A DNA stretch of 64,000 bases from Rhizobium croatiense (GTDB lineage Bacteria > Pseudomonadota > Alphaproteobacteria > Rhizobiales > Rhizobiaceae), in contig NZ_JAILYJ010000014.1 of NCBI RefSeq assembly GCF_019793465.1, positions 141,317-205,316 on the forward strand. Reading direction: 5' to 3'. Shown here in pieces: positions 1 to 9,650 of the stretch. Both the position numbers and the translations under genes were made by a program. Numbering within the stretch: position 1 is the first letter of the stretch; each line of letters opens with the position of its first letter. Under the pieces are notes generated by a model, which saw only the letters and a list, made by a program, of their open reading frames with translations, was not told the origin of the DNA and ran no database searches.

Positions 1-1
1 G

Positions 2-571
<570 letters not shown>

Positions 572-656
572 GCCCCGCGTCGGCATGCCGCCGGCGCGTC
601 TCCGCGCACCTGTCCGGTTGCTTGACAGCTCTTTCGAATGCCCGCATCGTCCATTG

Positions 657-1376
657 ATGCAGGATATGGATTCATGGCTGTCGGAGAAGAAAGAGATAGG
701 CCGGAGAAACGCTGCCGAAGCGGTCTTCGAAGATATCCGCACGGCCATTGTCAGTCGGAAACTGGCGCTCGGTACTCGTCTTCCCGCGGAGGTGCAGCTC
801 GCCGAACGTTACGGCATCAGCCGGGCGATCGTGCGTGAGGCGCTCCGCTCGCTGCAGACGCTGGGGTTCACGCAAACCAGGACGGGGCGGGGCACGTTCG
901 TCGTCTCGGAGAGCCCGGCGCGGCAGCTTGGCGGCGGCGCCTATTCCGCCCGCGATCTCATGGAGGCGCGCCCCTGCATCGAGATCCCGGCTGCGGGCTG
1001 GGCGGCATTGCGGCGCTCGAACGCGCAGCTGGCGTCGCTCTCATCCTTGTGCGACCGGATGGACGAGGAGGAGGACGTTCAAACATGGGTGCGGATGGAC
1101 GCCGAGTTCCATGGAGAGATCGCTGGAGCCTCGGGCAATGCGATCTTCCGGAAGGTCGTCGCCGATGTCCGCGGCGCTCTTTCGACGCAATCGGAACTGG
1201 TTGAGCATGTTCGCGGCCGGCGCAAAGCCTCTAACGCCGAGCACCGCCGCATTCTGCAGGCCATCGCCGCAGGCAGCCAACGGGATGCGCACGCCGCCAT
1301 GGCGGAGCACCTGCTCGAGGTCAAGCGGTCCATCATCGGCATTGCCGGTGAAGAGCGCGCGCCGCTGAAGATATGA
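657..1376 (+). CDS. FadR-subfamily GntR transcriptional regulator (paralogue 1)
   Basis: 239-residue regulator. Residues ~18-85 form a GntR winged helix (VFEDIRTAIVSRKLALGTRLP, then ISRAIVREALRSLQTLGF and GRGTFVVSE). The rest is an alpha-helical FCD effector domain with conserved acidic and His positions (DAEFHGEIAGAS, NAEHRRILQAI). The ATG at 657 is chosen because MQDMDSWL aligns residue for residue with the start of the next gene; an upstream in-frame ATG at 585 would add 24 residues without similarity. A TTGACA at 622-627 could be a -35 element, but no good -10 follows. It is a tandem paralogue (about half identical by eye) of the gene at 1429. Either could be the repressor of ansPAB; in R. 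etli a GntR protein, AnsR, does this. Confidence 0.85.
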   Translation: MQDMDSWLSEKKEIGRRNAAEAVFEDIRTAIVSRKLALGTRLPAEVQLAERYGISRAIVREALRSLQTLGFTQTRTGRGTFVVSESPARQLGGGAYSARDLMEARPCIEIPAAGWAALRRSNAQLASLSSLCDRMDEEEDVQTWVRMDAEFHGEIAGASGNAIFRKVVADVRGALSTQSELVEHVRGRRKASNAEHRRILQAIAAGSQRDAHAAMAEHLLEVKRSIIGIAGEERAPLKI

Positions 1377-1428
1377 TTTCCAATGTCGCGCCCGGATATC
1401 CGGGTCGTTGCCGATCGAATGCAAAGCG

Positions 1429-2136
1429 ATGAACGATCTAGAAAGCTGGCTTTCCGACTCCGCGGTCCTCAGTCGAAAAAGCGCCTCGGAACTGGTGTTC
1501 GAGGAGTTGCGCAATCTCATTCTGTCCGGCCGCTTTGCCGCCGGTTCGAAGCTGCCGTCGGAGGCGAAACTCGCGGCAAAATACGGTGTCAGCCGTCCGA
1601 TCGTGCGGGAAGCGCTGCGCTCGCTGCAGATTTTGGGACTGACGGAGACGCGGACCGGGAGCGGGACCTATGTGCTTACCGCCGGAGGCGACGGAGATAT
1701 CCGCTACGGCAATTATTCGGCGCGCGATCTGATGGAGGCGCGCCCCTTCGTCGAGGTTTCCGCGGCCGGCTGGGCGGCGCTGCGCCGGAGCGAGGATGAG
1801 CTGTCCCGGCTGCTTCATCTTTGCGACCGGATGGAGCAGGAAGAAGATGCCGAGGCCTGGGTGCGGCTGGATTCGGATTTTCACGGGCTGATCGCCGCGG
1901 CATCGAAGAATGCCGTCTTCCGCGACATCGTCGATGACGTCCGCGAGGCGATGGCGCAGCAATCCGGGCTGCTGACCGCCTTGGGGCCGAGGCGTCAGGA
2001 ATCGAATGAAGAGCATCGCGGCATCGTCGAAGCCATCCGCAAAGGGGCGGAGGCCGAGGCCCAGGCGGCGATGGAAATTCATCTCAAAAAAGTCGAGGCG
2101 GCTGTCAGCCGTATCATCGGCGCCGAGCCGCGCTAA
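1429..2136 (+). CDS. FadR-subfamily GntR regulator, probable AnsR
   Basis: 235-residue GntR/FCD protein starting at MNDLESWL. The HTH is at ~18-80 (VSRPIVREALRSLQILGL) and the FCD domain carries DSDFHGLIAAAS and SNEEHRGIVEAI. It lies 52 bp after paralogue 1 and 238 bp upstream of ansP on the same strand. In R. etli the ansPAB operon is repressed by a GntR-family AnsR encoded next to it, so this nearer copy is the better AnsR candidate; that is inference from position. A GT-N3-AC half-site pair (2284-2295) sits just downstream of a possible -35 before ansP and could be its operator. Confidence 0.85.
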   Translation: MNDLESWLSDSAVLSRKSASELVFEELRNLILSGRFAAGSKLPSEAKLAAKYGVSRPIVREALRSLQILGLTETRTGSGTYVLTAGGDGDIRYGNYSARDLMEARPFVEVSAAGWAALRRSEDELSRLLHLCDRMEQEEDAEAWVRLDSDFHGLIAAASKNAVFRDIVDDVREAMAQQSGLLTALGPRRQESNEEHRGIVEAIRKGAEAEAQAAMEIHLKKVEAAVSRIIGAEPR

Positions 2137-2248
2137 GGCCTGAGGCGCTTTCAACAAAAGCCTTCGGGAATCGATGTAATCCGGCCGCCAAAGACCGCCT
2201 TTCCACAGGCCGTCGGTTACGCATCCACAAAAAGCAAAGGGAAAATCC

Positions 2249-2295
2249 TTGACTGCAGGGTAGTTTTTCCTTTAATCGCCAAACCTGTCAGACCG
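2249..2295 (+). promoter_or_regulatory. Possible ansP promoter and GntR operator
   Basis: TTGACT at 2249-2254 is a good -35; 17 bases on, TTAATC (2272-2277) is a poor -10. CCTGTCAGACCG at 2284-2295 holds the GT-N3-AC core used by FadR-type GntR proteins, although its outer bases do not match the fuller TNGT-N3-ACNA pattern. The position overlaps where transcription would begin. Motif match by eye only. Confidence 0.3.
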
Positions 2296-2374
2296 CATAG
2301 CAGATTAACATCTTTATGACATCTGCGCGGAGGGGCGGCCGGGAGGTTGCCGAACCCATGGATAGGGAGGAGAA

Positions 2375-3847
2375 ATGACAGTGATGCAATCCAACAGAAG
2401 CGAGGCCGATGGCCAGGTCTTTGCCGAGGAGGACCTCGGTTACCACAAGGCGCTGAAGCCGCGGCAGATCCAGATGATCGCCATCGGCGGCGCCATCGGC
2501 ACGGGGCTGTTTCTCGGCGCCGGCGGCCGGCTTGCCGCTGCCGGTCCGGCACTTGTGCTGGTCTACGCCCTGTGCGGCTTTTTCGCTTTCCTAGTTCTGA
2601 GAGCCCTCGGCGAGCTGATCGTCCATCGCCCGACCTCGGGCTCGTTCGTCTCCTATGCCCGCGAATTTTACGGCGAAAAGCTCGCCTTCGCGGTCGGCTG
2701 GATGTATTGGCTGACTTGGGCGATGACGGCGGTCGCCGACGTCACCGCGGTCGCCCTCTACATGAATTTCTTCAAGGCCTATGTCCCGTGGATCGCGATG
2801 ATCGATCAGTGGGTGTTTGCGCTGGCGGCGCTGGTCCTCGTCCTCGCCATGAACCTCCTGTCGGTGAAGGTCTTCGGTGAACTGGAATTCTGGTTCAGCC
2901 TCGTCAAGGTCCTCGCCCTCGTCGTCTTCCTGATCGTCGCCGTCTACTTCGTCGTCACCGGCACGCCGATCGACGGCCATGTTCCGGGCCTGAACACGAT
3001 CACCGATTTCGGCGGCATGTTCCCGAACAGCGTCCTGCCGGCGCTGGTGGTGATTCAGGGCGTGGTCTTCGCCTATGCCTCGATCGAGCTGATCGGTACC
3101 GCCGCCGGCGAAACCGAAAATGCCCGCAAGGTGATGCCGCGGGCGATCCGCACGGTCGTGCTGCGCCTGGTGGTCTTCTATGTCGGCTCGGTCCTGCTGC
3201 TGTCGCTGCTGCTGCCTTATACCGCCTATAAGGGCGGCGAGAGCCCGTTCGTGACCTTCTTCGGCAAGATCGGCATCCAGGGCGCCGATGTCGTCATGAA
3301 CCTCGTGGTGCTGACCGCCGTCCTGTCGTCGCTCAATGCCGGCCTCTATTCGACCGGCCGCATCCTGCATTCCATGGCGATATCAGGTTCGGCGCCGGCG
3401 GCACTGGCGAAGATGAACCGATCCGGCGTGCCCTATGTCGGCATTGCGGTGACGGCTGTCGTGACCGCCTTCGGCGTCGTGCTGAATGCCGTCGTTCCGG
3501 CAGAAGCCTTCGAGATCGGCCTGAATGTCGCCGCCCTCGGCATCATCGCCGCATGGGGCGTGATCGTGCTCTGCCAGCTCAAGCTGTGGCAGTTGTCGCG
3601 GCAGGGTAAGCTGGCGCGGCCTGAATTCCGGATGTTCGGCGCGCCCTATACCGGCGTGCTGACGCTGGGCTTCCTCGCCGTCGTCGTGATCCTGATGGCC
3701 CTCGACTATCCTGTCGGAACCTACACGGTCGCCTCACTGGCTCTGATCATTCCGGCGCTGGTGGTCGGCTGGCTCTTGATGCGGGAGCGCATCCACATGC
3801 TCGCCGCCGAACAGGGCGAGGATCGCGGCGGTTTCGATCTCGCCTGA
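2375..3847 (+). CDS. ansP: L-asparagine permease (AAT family of APC transporters)
   Basis: 490-residue inner-membrane permease with about 12 hydrophobic segments. The N-terminus (YHKALKPRQIQMIAIGGAIG, then TGLFLGAG) is the typical first helix of the amino-acid transporter (AAT) family, and FAYASIELIGTAAGETENAR is the conserved mid-protein motif. A strong GGAGGAG precedes the ATG at 2375; an ATG at 2384 is also possible. It leads an operon with asparaginase (71 bp downstream) and aspartase, the order known as ansPAB in R. etli, so asparagine import is the likely job. Related family members carry other neutral or aromatic amino acids, so substrate rests on context. Confidence 0.85.
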   Translation: MTVMQSNRSEADGQVFAEEDLGYHKALKPRQIQMIAIGGAIGTGLFLGAGGRLAAAGPALVLVYALCGFFAFLVLRALGELIVHRPTSGSFVSYAREFYGEKLAFAVGWMYWLTWAMTAVADVTAVALYMNFFKAYVPWIAMIDQWVFALAALVLVLAMNLLSVKVFGELEFWFSLVKVLALVVFLIVAVYFVVTGTPIDGHVPGLNTITDFGGMFPNSVLPALVVIQGVVFAYASIELIGTAAGETENARKVMPRAIRTVVLRLVVFYVGSVLLLSLLLPYTAYKGGESPFVTFFGKIGIQGADVVMNLVVLTAVLSSLNAGLYSTGRILHSMAISGSAPAALAKMNRSGVPYVGIAVTAVVTAFGVVLNAVVPAEAFEIGLNVAALGIIAAWGVIVLCQLKLWQLSRQGKLARPEFRMFGAPYTGVLTLGFLAVVVILMALDYPVGTYTVASLALIIPALVVGWLLMRERIHMLAAEQGEDRGGFDLA

Positions 3848-3918
3848 CATCGATCGACAATCCGAGCTTGCTCCGGCGGTGCAGTCGCCGCCGGAGTGCG
3901 GCATGAATGGAGAGAGAC

Positions 3919-5013
3919 ATGACCCCGAGTGAGGATTTCGTCGTCACCGATCGTGGCGGCATCGTCGAGAACAGTCACCGCGTCCACGCGGCTGTCGTCG
4001 ATGCCAAGGGCAGGCTGCTCTACACGCTCGGAAATCCGGCGCGCCTGACGCTTGCCCGCTCCGCCGCCAAGCCGGCTCAGGCGCTTGCCATCCTGGAGAC
4101 GGAGGGTTTCGCGGGTTACGGCTTCGATGATGCGGATATTGCGCTGATGTGCGCGTCCCACAGCAGCGAAGAGCGGCATATCGCGCGCACGCGAACCATG
4201 CTGTCGAAGGTCAAGGCCGAGGAGGCCGACCTTCGCTGCGGCGGCCATCCTTCCCTGTCGGAAACGGTCAACCGCTCCTGGATCAGGCAGGATTTTATCC
4301 CAACGGCGGTCTGCAGCAATTGCTCGGGCAAACACGTCGGCATGCTTGCCGGCGCCCGGGCGATCGGGGCAGGCATGGAAGGTTACCACCTGCCGGATCA
4401 TCCGATGCAGGAGACGGTCAAACGCACCGTCGCCGAACTCTGCGATCTGGACGCCCGGGAGGTCGAATGGGGGATCGACGGATGCAATCTCCCAACTCCC
4501 GCTTTTCCGCTGGACCGCCTGGCCCGCATCTATGCCAAGCTTGCCGCGGCCGCGGATGGCGACGATGCGGGCGATAGGCCGTCGACGCGGGGGCCGGCAC
4601 TGGCCCGCATCTTCCATGCAATGGCCGGCCACCCTGACATGGTCGCGGGCGAGGGGCGCTACTGCACGCTGCTGATGTGCGCATTCGACGGCGCCCTCAT
4701 CGGCAAGCTCGGGGCCGACGCGAGCTACGCGATCGGCGTGCGGGCCTCGGATGCAACCCGGCGATTAGGGACGGACGGTGCGCTTGGCATCTCCGTCAAG
4801 ATCGAGGACGGCAACCTTGAAATCCTGTACGCCGTCGTGACGGAGCTCCTCGAGCGGCTCGGCATCGGCTCGCCTGATATCCGCAGCCAGCTCGCGCCGT
4901 TCCATCATCCCCAGCGCGTGAACACGATGGGTGTCACAACAGGCGGCGTATTTTTCCCATTCAAGCTGCGCGGATCGAAGCCGGACGGGGACGATCCTCA
5001 TCCTGCCGCCTGA
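3919..5013 (+). CDS. ansA: L-asparaginase II, Rhizobium etli ReAV-type
   Basis: 364-residue cytoplasmic enzyme hydrolysing L-asparagine to aspartate and ammonia. With the ATG at 3919 (after AGAGAG), the residues reported for the inducible R. etli enzyme ReAV fall at the same numbers: Ser48 and Lys51 (ARSAAKPAQ), Ser80 (CASHSSEER), zinc ligands Cys135 and Lys138 (CSNCSGKH) and Cys189 (DGCNLP), and Lys263 (LIGKLG). This match both fixes the start (an ATG at 3907 is rejected) and supports function. The fold belongs to the serine-hydrolase-like asparaginase II class, unrelated to E. coli AnsA/AnsB. It sits between the permease and aspartase genes. Confidence 0.92.
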   Translation: MTPSEDFVVTDRGGIVENSHRVHAAVVDAKGRLLYTLGNPARLTLARSAAKPAQALAILETEGFAGYGFDDADIALMCASHSSEERHIARTRTMLSKVKAEEADLRCGGHPSLSETVNRSWIRQDFIPTAVCSNCSGKHVGMLAGARAIGAGMEGYHLPDHPMQETVKRTVAELCDLDAREVEWGIDGCNLPTPAFPLDRLARIYAKLAAAADGDDAGDRPSTRGPALARIFHAMAGHPDMVAGEGRYCTLLMCAFDGALIGKLGADASYAIGVRASDATRRLGTDGALGISVKIEDGNLEILYAVVTELLERLGIGSPDIRSQLAPFHHPQRVNTMGVTTGGVFFPFKLRGSKPDGDDPHPAA

Positions 5014-5114
5014 CCCGATGACGCCTGCGGACACGGCTATTCTGCCGCGTCACCAGCCATTCTTGTCTTCAGCCTGTCGCCGCAATGCGTGCGCCCCTCT
5101 CGAAAGTTCCCGCC

Positions 5115-6542
5115 ATGACGACATCCGATATGACTGCTATCCGCGTCGAACACGACCTGATCGGCGATCGCGACGTGCCGGCCTCGGCCTATTACGGCGT
5201 GCATACGCTGCGCGCGGTCGAGAATTTTCCGATAACCGGTCAGACCCTGAAGGAATCGGCCGATCTGATCGCATCCCTGGCGGCGATCAAGCAAGCGGCG
5301 GCTCAGGCCAATCTGAGCCTCGGCCTTCTGGATCAGGAGCGGGCCGCCGCCATCATTGCGGCCTGCATCGAAATCCGCGACGGCGCGCTGCACGACCAGT
5401 TTGTCGTCGATCTGATCCAGGGCGGGGCGGGAACCTCGACCAACATGAACGCCAATGAGGTGATTGCCAACAGGGCGCTGGAAATCCTGGGCCATCGCCG
5501 CGGCGAGTACCAGCACCTGCATCCGAACGAGCACGTCAATCTCTCGCAATCCACCAACGACGTCTATCCGACGGCGTTGAAGCTTGCAGCATGGATCGGC
5601 GTTCATCGTCTCGTCGACGCCATGGTGATCCTGCGCCGGGCCTTCGAGGCCAAGGCGGTCGAGTTCGCCGACGTCCTCAAGATGGGCCGCACCCAATTGC
5701 AGGACGCCGTGCCGATGACGCTCGGCCAGGAATTCGGAACCTACGCGCTGATGCTGGCGGAGGATGAGGCGCGCCTTTCCGAAGCGGTCTCGTTGATCCG
5801 CGAGATCAATCTCGGCGCGACGGCGATCGGCACCGGCATCACCGCCCATCCTCGCTATGCGGCGCTGGTGCGCGAGCGCCTGTCCGATATCGTCGGCGTC
5901 GATCTGGTGACGTCACCTGACCTGGTGGAGGCGACGCAGGATTGCGGCTCCTTCGTCCAGCTTTCGGGCGTTCTCAAGCGTGTGGCGGTCAAGCTTTCCA
6001 AGACCTGCAACGATCTGCGGCTTCTGTCCTCGGGGCCGCGCGCCGGCTTCAACGAGATCAATTTGCCGGCGCGCCAAGCCGGCTCCTCGATCATGCCCGG
6101 CAAGGTCAATCCTGTTATCCCGGAGGTCGTCAACCAGGTCGCCTTCGAAGTGATCGGCAATGACGTGACGATCACCATGGCCGCCGAGGCCGGCCAGCTG
6201 CAGCTGAACGCCTTCGAGCCGGTGATCTTCTACAGCCTCTATCGCAGCCTGAGCCATCTGACCAATGCCTGCCTGACGCTCGAGGCGAATTGCATTCGAG
6301 GCATTACCGCCAACCGCGAAAGGCTGCGGCAGATGGTCGAGCAATCGATCGGCATCGTGACGGCGCTCAACCCTTATATCGGCTATCGCAACGCCACCGA
6401 GGTTGCGCTGGAAGCGCATCATTCGGGACGAGGGGTCTACGAAATCCTTCTCGAACGCGGCCTGATGCAGAAGGAGCATCTCGATGCGGTGCTGCGCCCG
6501 GAAACGCTGACCCGGCCGAGCGAGAAGCTTTCCTTCTCGTAA
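5115..6542 (+). CDS. ansB: Aspartate ammonia-lyase
   Basis: 475-residue member of the aspartase/fumarase superfamily, converting aspartate to fumarate and ammonia. The superfamily signature AGSSIMPGKVNPVIPEVVNQ is intact and supplies the catalytic Ser loop; TNMNANEVIANRALE and HPNEHVNLSQSTNDVYPTA are the other conserved blocks. The N-terminus (RVEHDLIGDRDVPASAYYGV) is that of aspartases rather than fumarases. The ATG at 5115 (MTTSDMTAI) is chosen; an upstream ATG at 5085 adds 10 residues without similarity. As third gene of ansPAB it completes asparagine to fumarate, feeding carbon into the TCA cycle and releasing two ammonia. Confidence 0.92.
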   Translation: MTTSDMTAIRVEHDLIGDRDVPASAYYGVHTLRAVENFPITGQTLKESADLIASLAAIKQAAAQANLSLGLLDQERAAAIIAACIEIRDGALHDQFVVDLIQGGAGTSTNMNANEVIANRALEILGHRRGEYQHLHPNEHVNLSQSTNDVYPTALKLAAWIGVHRLVDAMVILRRAFEAKAVEFADVLKMGRTQLQDAVPMTLGQEFGTYALMLAEDEARLSEAVSLIREINLGATAIGTGITAHPRYAALVRERLSDIVGVDLVTSPDLVEATQDCGSFVQLSGVLKRVAVKLSKTCNDLRLLSSGPRAGFNEINLPARQAGSSIMPGKVNPVIPEVVNQVAFEVIGNDVTITMAAEAGQLQLNAFEPVIFYSLYRSLSHLTNACLTLEANCIRGITANRERLRQMVEQSIGIVTALNPYIGYRNATEVALEAHHSGRGVYEILLERGLMQKEHLDAVLRPETLTRPSEKLSFS

Positions 6543-6588
6543 GGCCTGCGGCCCATTTTGTTTCCGGGCGACATTCATCTGGAGCTGA

Positions 6589-7518
6589 TCAGGCCGCCTT
6601 TGCTTGCGGCTTGGCGGCCTTGACGTGGGTTATGCTGCGGCGGCCGTCGATGCTGACGGGAACATCGCCATCAACCGTGGCCCGGCGAACGACCCGGTGC
6701 TGGTCGCCATAATCGTTGACGGCATAGTGCTGGGTGGCGCGGTTGTCCCAGATCGCGACATCGCCGGCGCTCCAGCGCCAGCGCACGGTATTTTCCGGGG
6801 CGGTGACGTAGGACTGGAACACCTCGTAGAGTTTTACGGAGTCGCTCTTCGACAGGCCGACTAGGCGCTGAACGAAGTTGCCGAGCAGCAGCGATCTTTC
6901 GCCGGTTTCCGGATGGACACGCACGACCGGATGCTCGGTCTCGTAGATGGTCGAGGTGAAAACCTCCTCGAAATGCTTCTTCTCTTCGGCACTGGCGCGA
7001 GGGCGCACGGCAGCATAGTCGTAGGCATTGCTGTGAATGGCCCATAAATTGTCCGCCAGCAGTTTCAGCGGCGCCGGCAGGCTTTCATAGGCGGCATGGG
7101 TGTTGGACCAGATCGTGTCGCCGCCGGCCGCCGGGATGATGACGCCGCGAAGGACGGAGAATTTGGGATAGGCGTCGACGAAGGTGACGTCGGTGTGCCA
7201 CTGGTCCGCCCTGCCGCCGCCGCGGCTGGAATCGAGATTGAGGATGGAAGCCGTGCCGGCGACCGGTCCCTGGGTTGGATGCGGCACGAGATCGCCGAGG
7301 CGGCGCGCGAAGGCTTCCTGTTCGGGATCGTCAAGATGTCCCTGATCGCGGAAGAAGATGACCTTGTGCTTCAGGAGAAGCTGGTTGATGGCTGCCACCG
7401 TTGCATCCGAAAGCTCTCCGCCGAGGCGGATACCCTTGATTTCGGCTCCGACACGGCCGGTCAGCGGGACGACATCGGACTTGGGAATGATCTGATTGAC
7501 GAGAACCGGATTGCTCAT
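6589..7518 (-). CDS. TauD/TfdA-family Fe(II)/2-oxoglutarate dioxygenase
   Basis: 309-residue non-heme iron dioxygenase. The facial triad is visible as H108-x-D110 (QWHTDVTFVDAYP) and H264 (RATQHYAVNDYG), with the 2-oxoglutarate-binding Arg near 275 (HRVVRRATVDGD). It starts at an ATG preceded by AGGAG; longer versions run into non-similar sequence. The WHTDVTFVD block resembles alkylsulfatase AtsK and taurine dioxygenase TauD, enzymes that release sulfite or an aldehyde from organosulfur compounds for sulfur supply. No sulfonate transporter is adjacent, so substrate is undetermined. It is divergent from the AhpD-like gene; a palindrome lies between them. Confidence 0.85.
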   Translation of the reverse strand: MSNPVLVNQIIPKSDVVPLTGRVGAEIKGIRLGGELSDATVAAINQLLLKHKVIFFRDQGHLDDPEQEAFARRLGDLVPHPTQGPVAGTASILNLDSSRGGGRADQWHTDVTFVDAYPKFSVLRGVIIPAAGGDTIWSNTHAAYESLPAPLKLLADNLWAIHSNAYDYAAVRPRASAEEKKHFEEVFTSTIYETEHPVVRVHPETGERSLLLGNFVQRLVGLSKSDSVKLYEVFQSYVTAPENTVRWRWSAGDVAIWDNRATQHYAVNDYGDQHRVVRRATVDGDVPVSIDGRRSITHVKAAKPQAKAA

Positions 7519-7630
7519 GGAAATCTCCTGTTGATTTGGAAGAAGTCGGCAGGTCACATGCACCCAAGGATGCATCCATTGGGCGTTCGAAATTCAACGC
7601 TGAAGTCGACAGGGCTATGGAACGGCATAA

Positions 7631-7647
7631 TCTACAAAATCTGTAGA
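7631..7647. promoter_or_regulatory. Palindrome TCTACA-N5-TGTAGA, candidate operator
   Basis: A perfect 6-bp inverted repeat with a 5-base AAATC spacer lies in the AT-rich part of the divergent spacer between the TauD-type dioxygenase and the AhpD-like gene. Size and position suit a dimeric regulator. No regulator gene adjoins it. Confidence 0.4.
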
Positions 7648-7813
7648 CAATAATTTCTAAATTTGCCTGTTTTCGTGAAACAGCCGCTTCGATTTCCTCG
7701 TCAGCGGGAGGCTGGCGGCCGCTGCCGTTTCTCCGTATCTTCCGCCAGCGGCGTGGGATCGCCGAGCAACATCATGCTTGAGGCCGTAGATCGGCGCCCG
7801 GAAGGAACTTTCG

Positions 7814-8221
7814 ATGGCAACAGTGAAACTTCTGTCGGATCAAGAGGCCGCAGCCATTCTGGCCGTGCAAGCCGTGTTCGATGACATCAGGGCGACACGC
7901 AAGACCGACTTCATCAACAATTTCTGGCGTGCTCTTGCAAACGACCCCGCAAATCTCAAGCGGGTGTGGCAGACGCTCAAGTCGGTCATGACGGTCGAAG
8001 GCGCCATCGATCCGCTGACGCGCGAGATGATCTACATAGCGGTGTCGACTGCCAATGCCTGCCAGTACTGCATTCAATCCCACACCGCAGCCGCCCGAGC
8101 GCGGGGGATGACCGATGCCCAGCATGGCGAACTCCTGACGATCATCGGGCTCGCCGCGCAGACAAATCATCTCGCTCTCGCCATGCAGGTTCCGCCCGAT
8201 CCGGAATTCGAGGTGCGATAG
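7814..8221 (+). CDS. Carboxymuconolactone decarboxylase / AhpD-like protein
   Basis: 135-residue all-helical protein with the AhpD-type redox motif C83-QY-C86-IQS-H90 (NACQYCIQSHTAAA). In AhpD the two Cys and the His carry out disulfide exchange that supports peroxide reduction; many rhizobial homologues have no assigned role. The ATG at 7814 follows AAGGA. It stands alone, divergent from the dioxygenase gene. Family is secure; physiological function is not known. Confidence 0.82.
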   Translation: MATVKLLSDQEAAAILAVQAVFDDIRATRKTDFINNFWRALANDPANLKRVWQTLKSVMTVEGAIDPLTREMIYIAVSTANACQYCIQSHTAAARARGMTDAQHGELLTIIGLAAQTNHLALAMQVPPDPEFEVR

Positions 8222-8439
8222 GAAACAACGGACTCGGCGCCCGCGTCATCGAATGCGGAGAAGGGCAGGCTCTGCAACTTAAGGAGAAGTTTGGACAACT
8301 GGGACGTGTAAATGTGGCGTAATCTGTCTTATGGAACTCACGATGACAGACAGAATCTCGGCACCCATGAGCCATAGAATATGCTGGTATCGCTCACAGA
8401 AGCAGCCTATATGAGTTATAGAAAGGATGTCTATTGCTC

Positions 8440-9564
8440 ATGAAATGGAACTGGACACACGGAGATTGGCCCCAATTCCAATATGACGCTGCTCTGCTCG
8501 AGCAATTCGAAAACCGATTTCTTCTGGCGTCAGGGGAAGTGATCGGCGCTATCCGGCATGTCGGTGATGACGACCGCAAATTGTTGCGCATCGAGCTTCT
8601 AAGCGACGAGGCGGTGAAGACCTCCGAGATCGAGGGCGAAATGCTCGATCGCTTGATCGTGCAATCCTCATTGCGCCGGCAGTTCGGCCTCGACACCGAC
8701 AACCGGCCGATAAGGCCGCAAGAACGTGGAATCGCCGAGATGATGGTCGACGTCTATGACTCCTGGTCAACCCCGCTCGATCATGAAACGCTGTTTCGTT
8801 GGCATGGCATGTTGATGACGGGAAACCGCCATATTGGAACGGTCGGCGGGTATAGGACGCATGAGGATGCAATGCAGATCGTATCCGGTCGCCTCGATCG
8901 TCCAACGATTCATTACGAAGCTCCGCCATCAAAGCAGGTGCCGGCGGAAATGGCGGCTTATGTAGGCTGGTTCAATCGATCGTCACCCAAGGGGGAAGTC
9001 CCCCTGCCCGCTCTCACTCGAGCAGGCATAGGTCATTTGTATTTCGAAAGCATTCATCCATTTGAGGATGGGAATGGCCGAATTGGCCGCGCACTTGCGG
9101 AAAAGTCGCTCGCACAGAACATCGGGCAGCCCAGCCTGATTGCGCTTGCCTACACGATCGAACATGGCCGCAGAACCTATTACGATCAGCTCGAGCGGCA
9201 TCAACGCACGCTCGATATTACGGAGTGGATGGTTTATTTCGCCGAAACCATTCTTGAAGCGCAGCAGACGACTCTGAACCGTGTGGCCTTTTACATCAGC
9301 AAGGCGCGTTTTTACGGTCAGTTCCGCGGCCAATTCAACGAGCGCCAGGAGAAGGCCATCGCGCGGATGTTCCGCGAAGGCCCTGGAGGCTTCAAGGGCG
9401 GGTTGAGCGCTGAAAATTATATTTCGATCACGCGAACCTCGCGAGCGACGACCACGCGCGATCTCCATGATTTGGTGGAGAAGGGCGCGTTCAGGCGTAC
9501 GGGCGACCGTCGGTATACGCGTTATGCGCTGAACCTGCCGGAAACCAGTCATAAAATGGAATAG
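8440..9564 (+). CDS. Fic-domain protein with N-terminal DUF4172-like region
   Basis: 374-residue probable AMP-transferase. The catalytic Fic motif HPFEDGNGRIGR is complete at residues ~206-217, with the general-base His. Near residues 61-66 the sequence TSEIEG matches the (S/T)xxxE(G/N) inhibitory-helix motif, placing it among class II Fic proteins that hold themselves inactive in cis. The first residues (MKWNWTHGDWPQFQY) resemble the DUF4172 domain of large stand-alone Fic proteins, and the C-terminal ~100 residues look like a winged helix (TSRATTTRDLHDLVEKGAF). A TTG at 8434 is an alternative start closer to the Shine-Dalgarno (AAGGA). No antitoxin gene adjoins it. The target is unknown. 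Confidence 0.87.
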   Translation: MKWNWTHGDWPQFQYDAALLEQFENRFLLASGEVIGAIRHVGDDDRKLLRIELLSDEAVKTSEIEGEMLDRLIVQSSLRRQFGLDTDNRPIRPQERGIAEMMVDVYDSWSTPLDHETLFRWHGMLMTGNRHIGTVGGYRTHEDAMQIVSGRLDRPTIHYEAPPSKQVPAEMAAYVGWFNRSSPKGEVPLPALTRAGIGHLYFESIHPFEDGNGRIGRALAEKSLAQNIGQPSLIALAYTIEHGRRTYYDQLERHQRTLDITEWMVYFAETILEAQQTTLNRVAFYISKARFYGQFRGQFNERQEKAIARMFREGPGGFKGGLSAENYISITRTSRATTTRDLHDLVEKGAFRRTGDRRYTRYALNLPETSHKME

Positions 9565-9650
9565 AACGACGAGAGGCTACTGCATAGGCAACGGGCCAAG
9601 CTCGTCCGGCGTCTCGGACTGAGTCGAGGAAAGCTTCGCCATACACCGCG

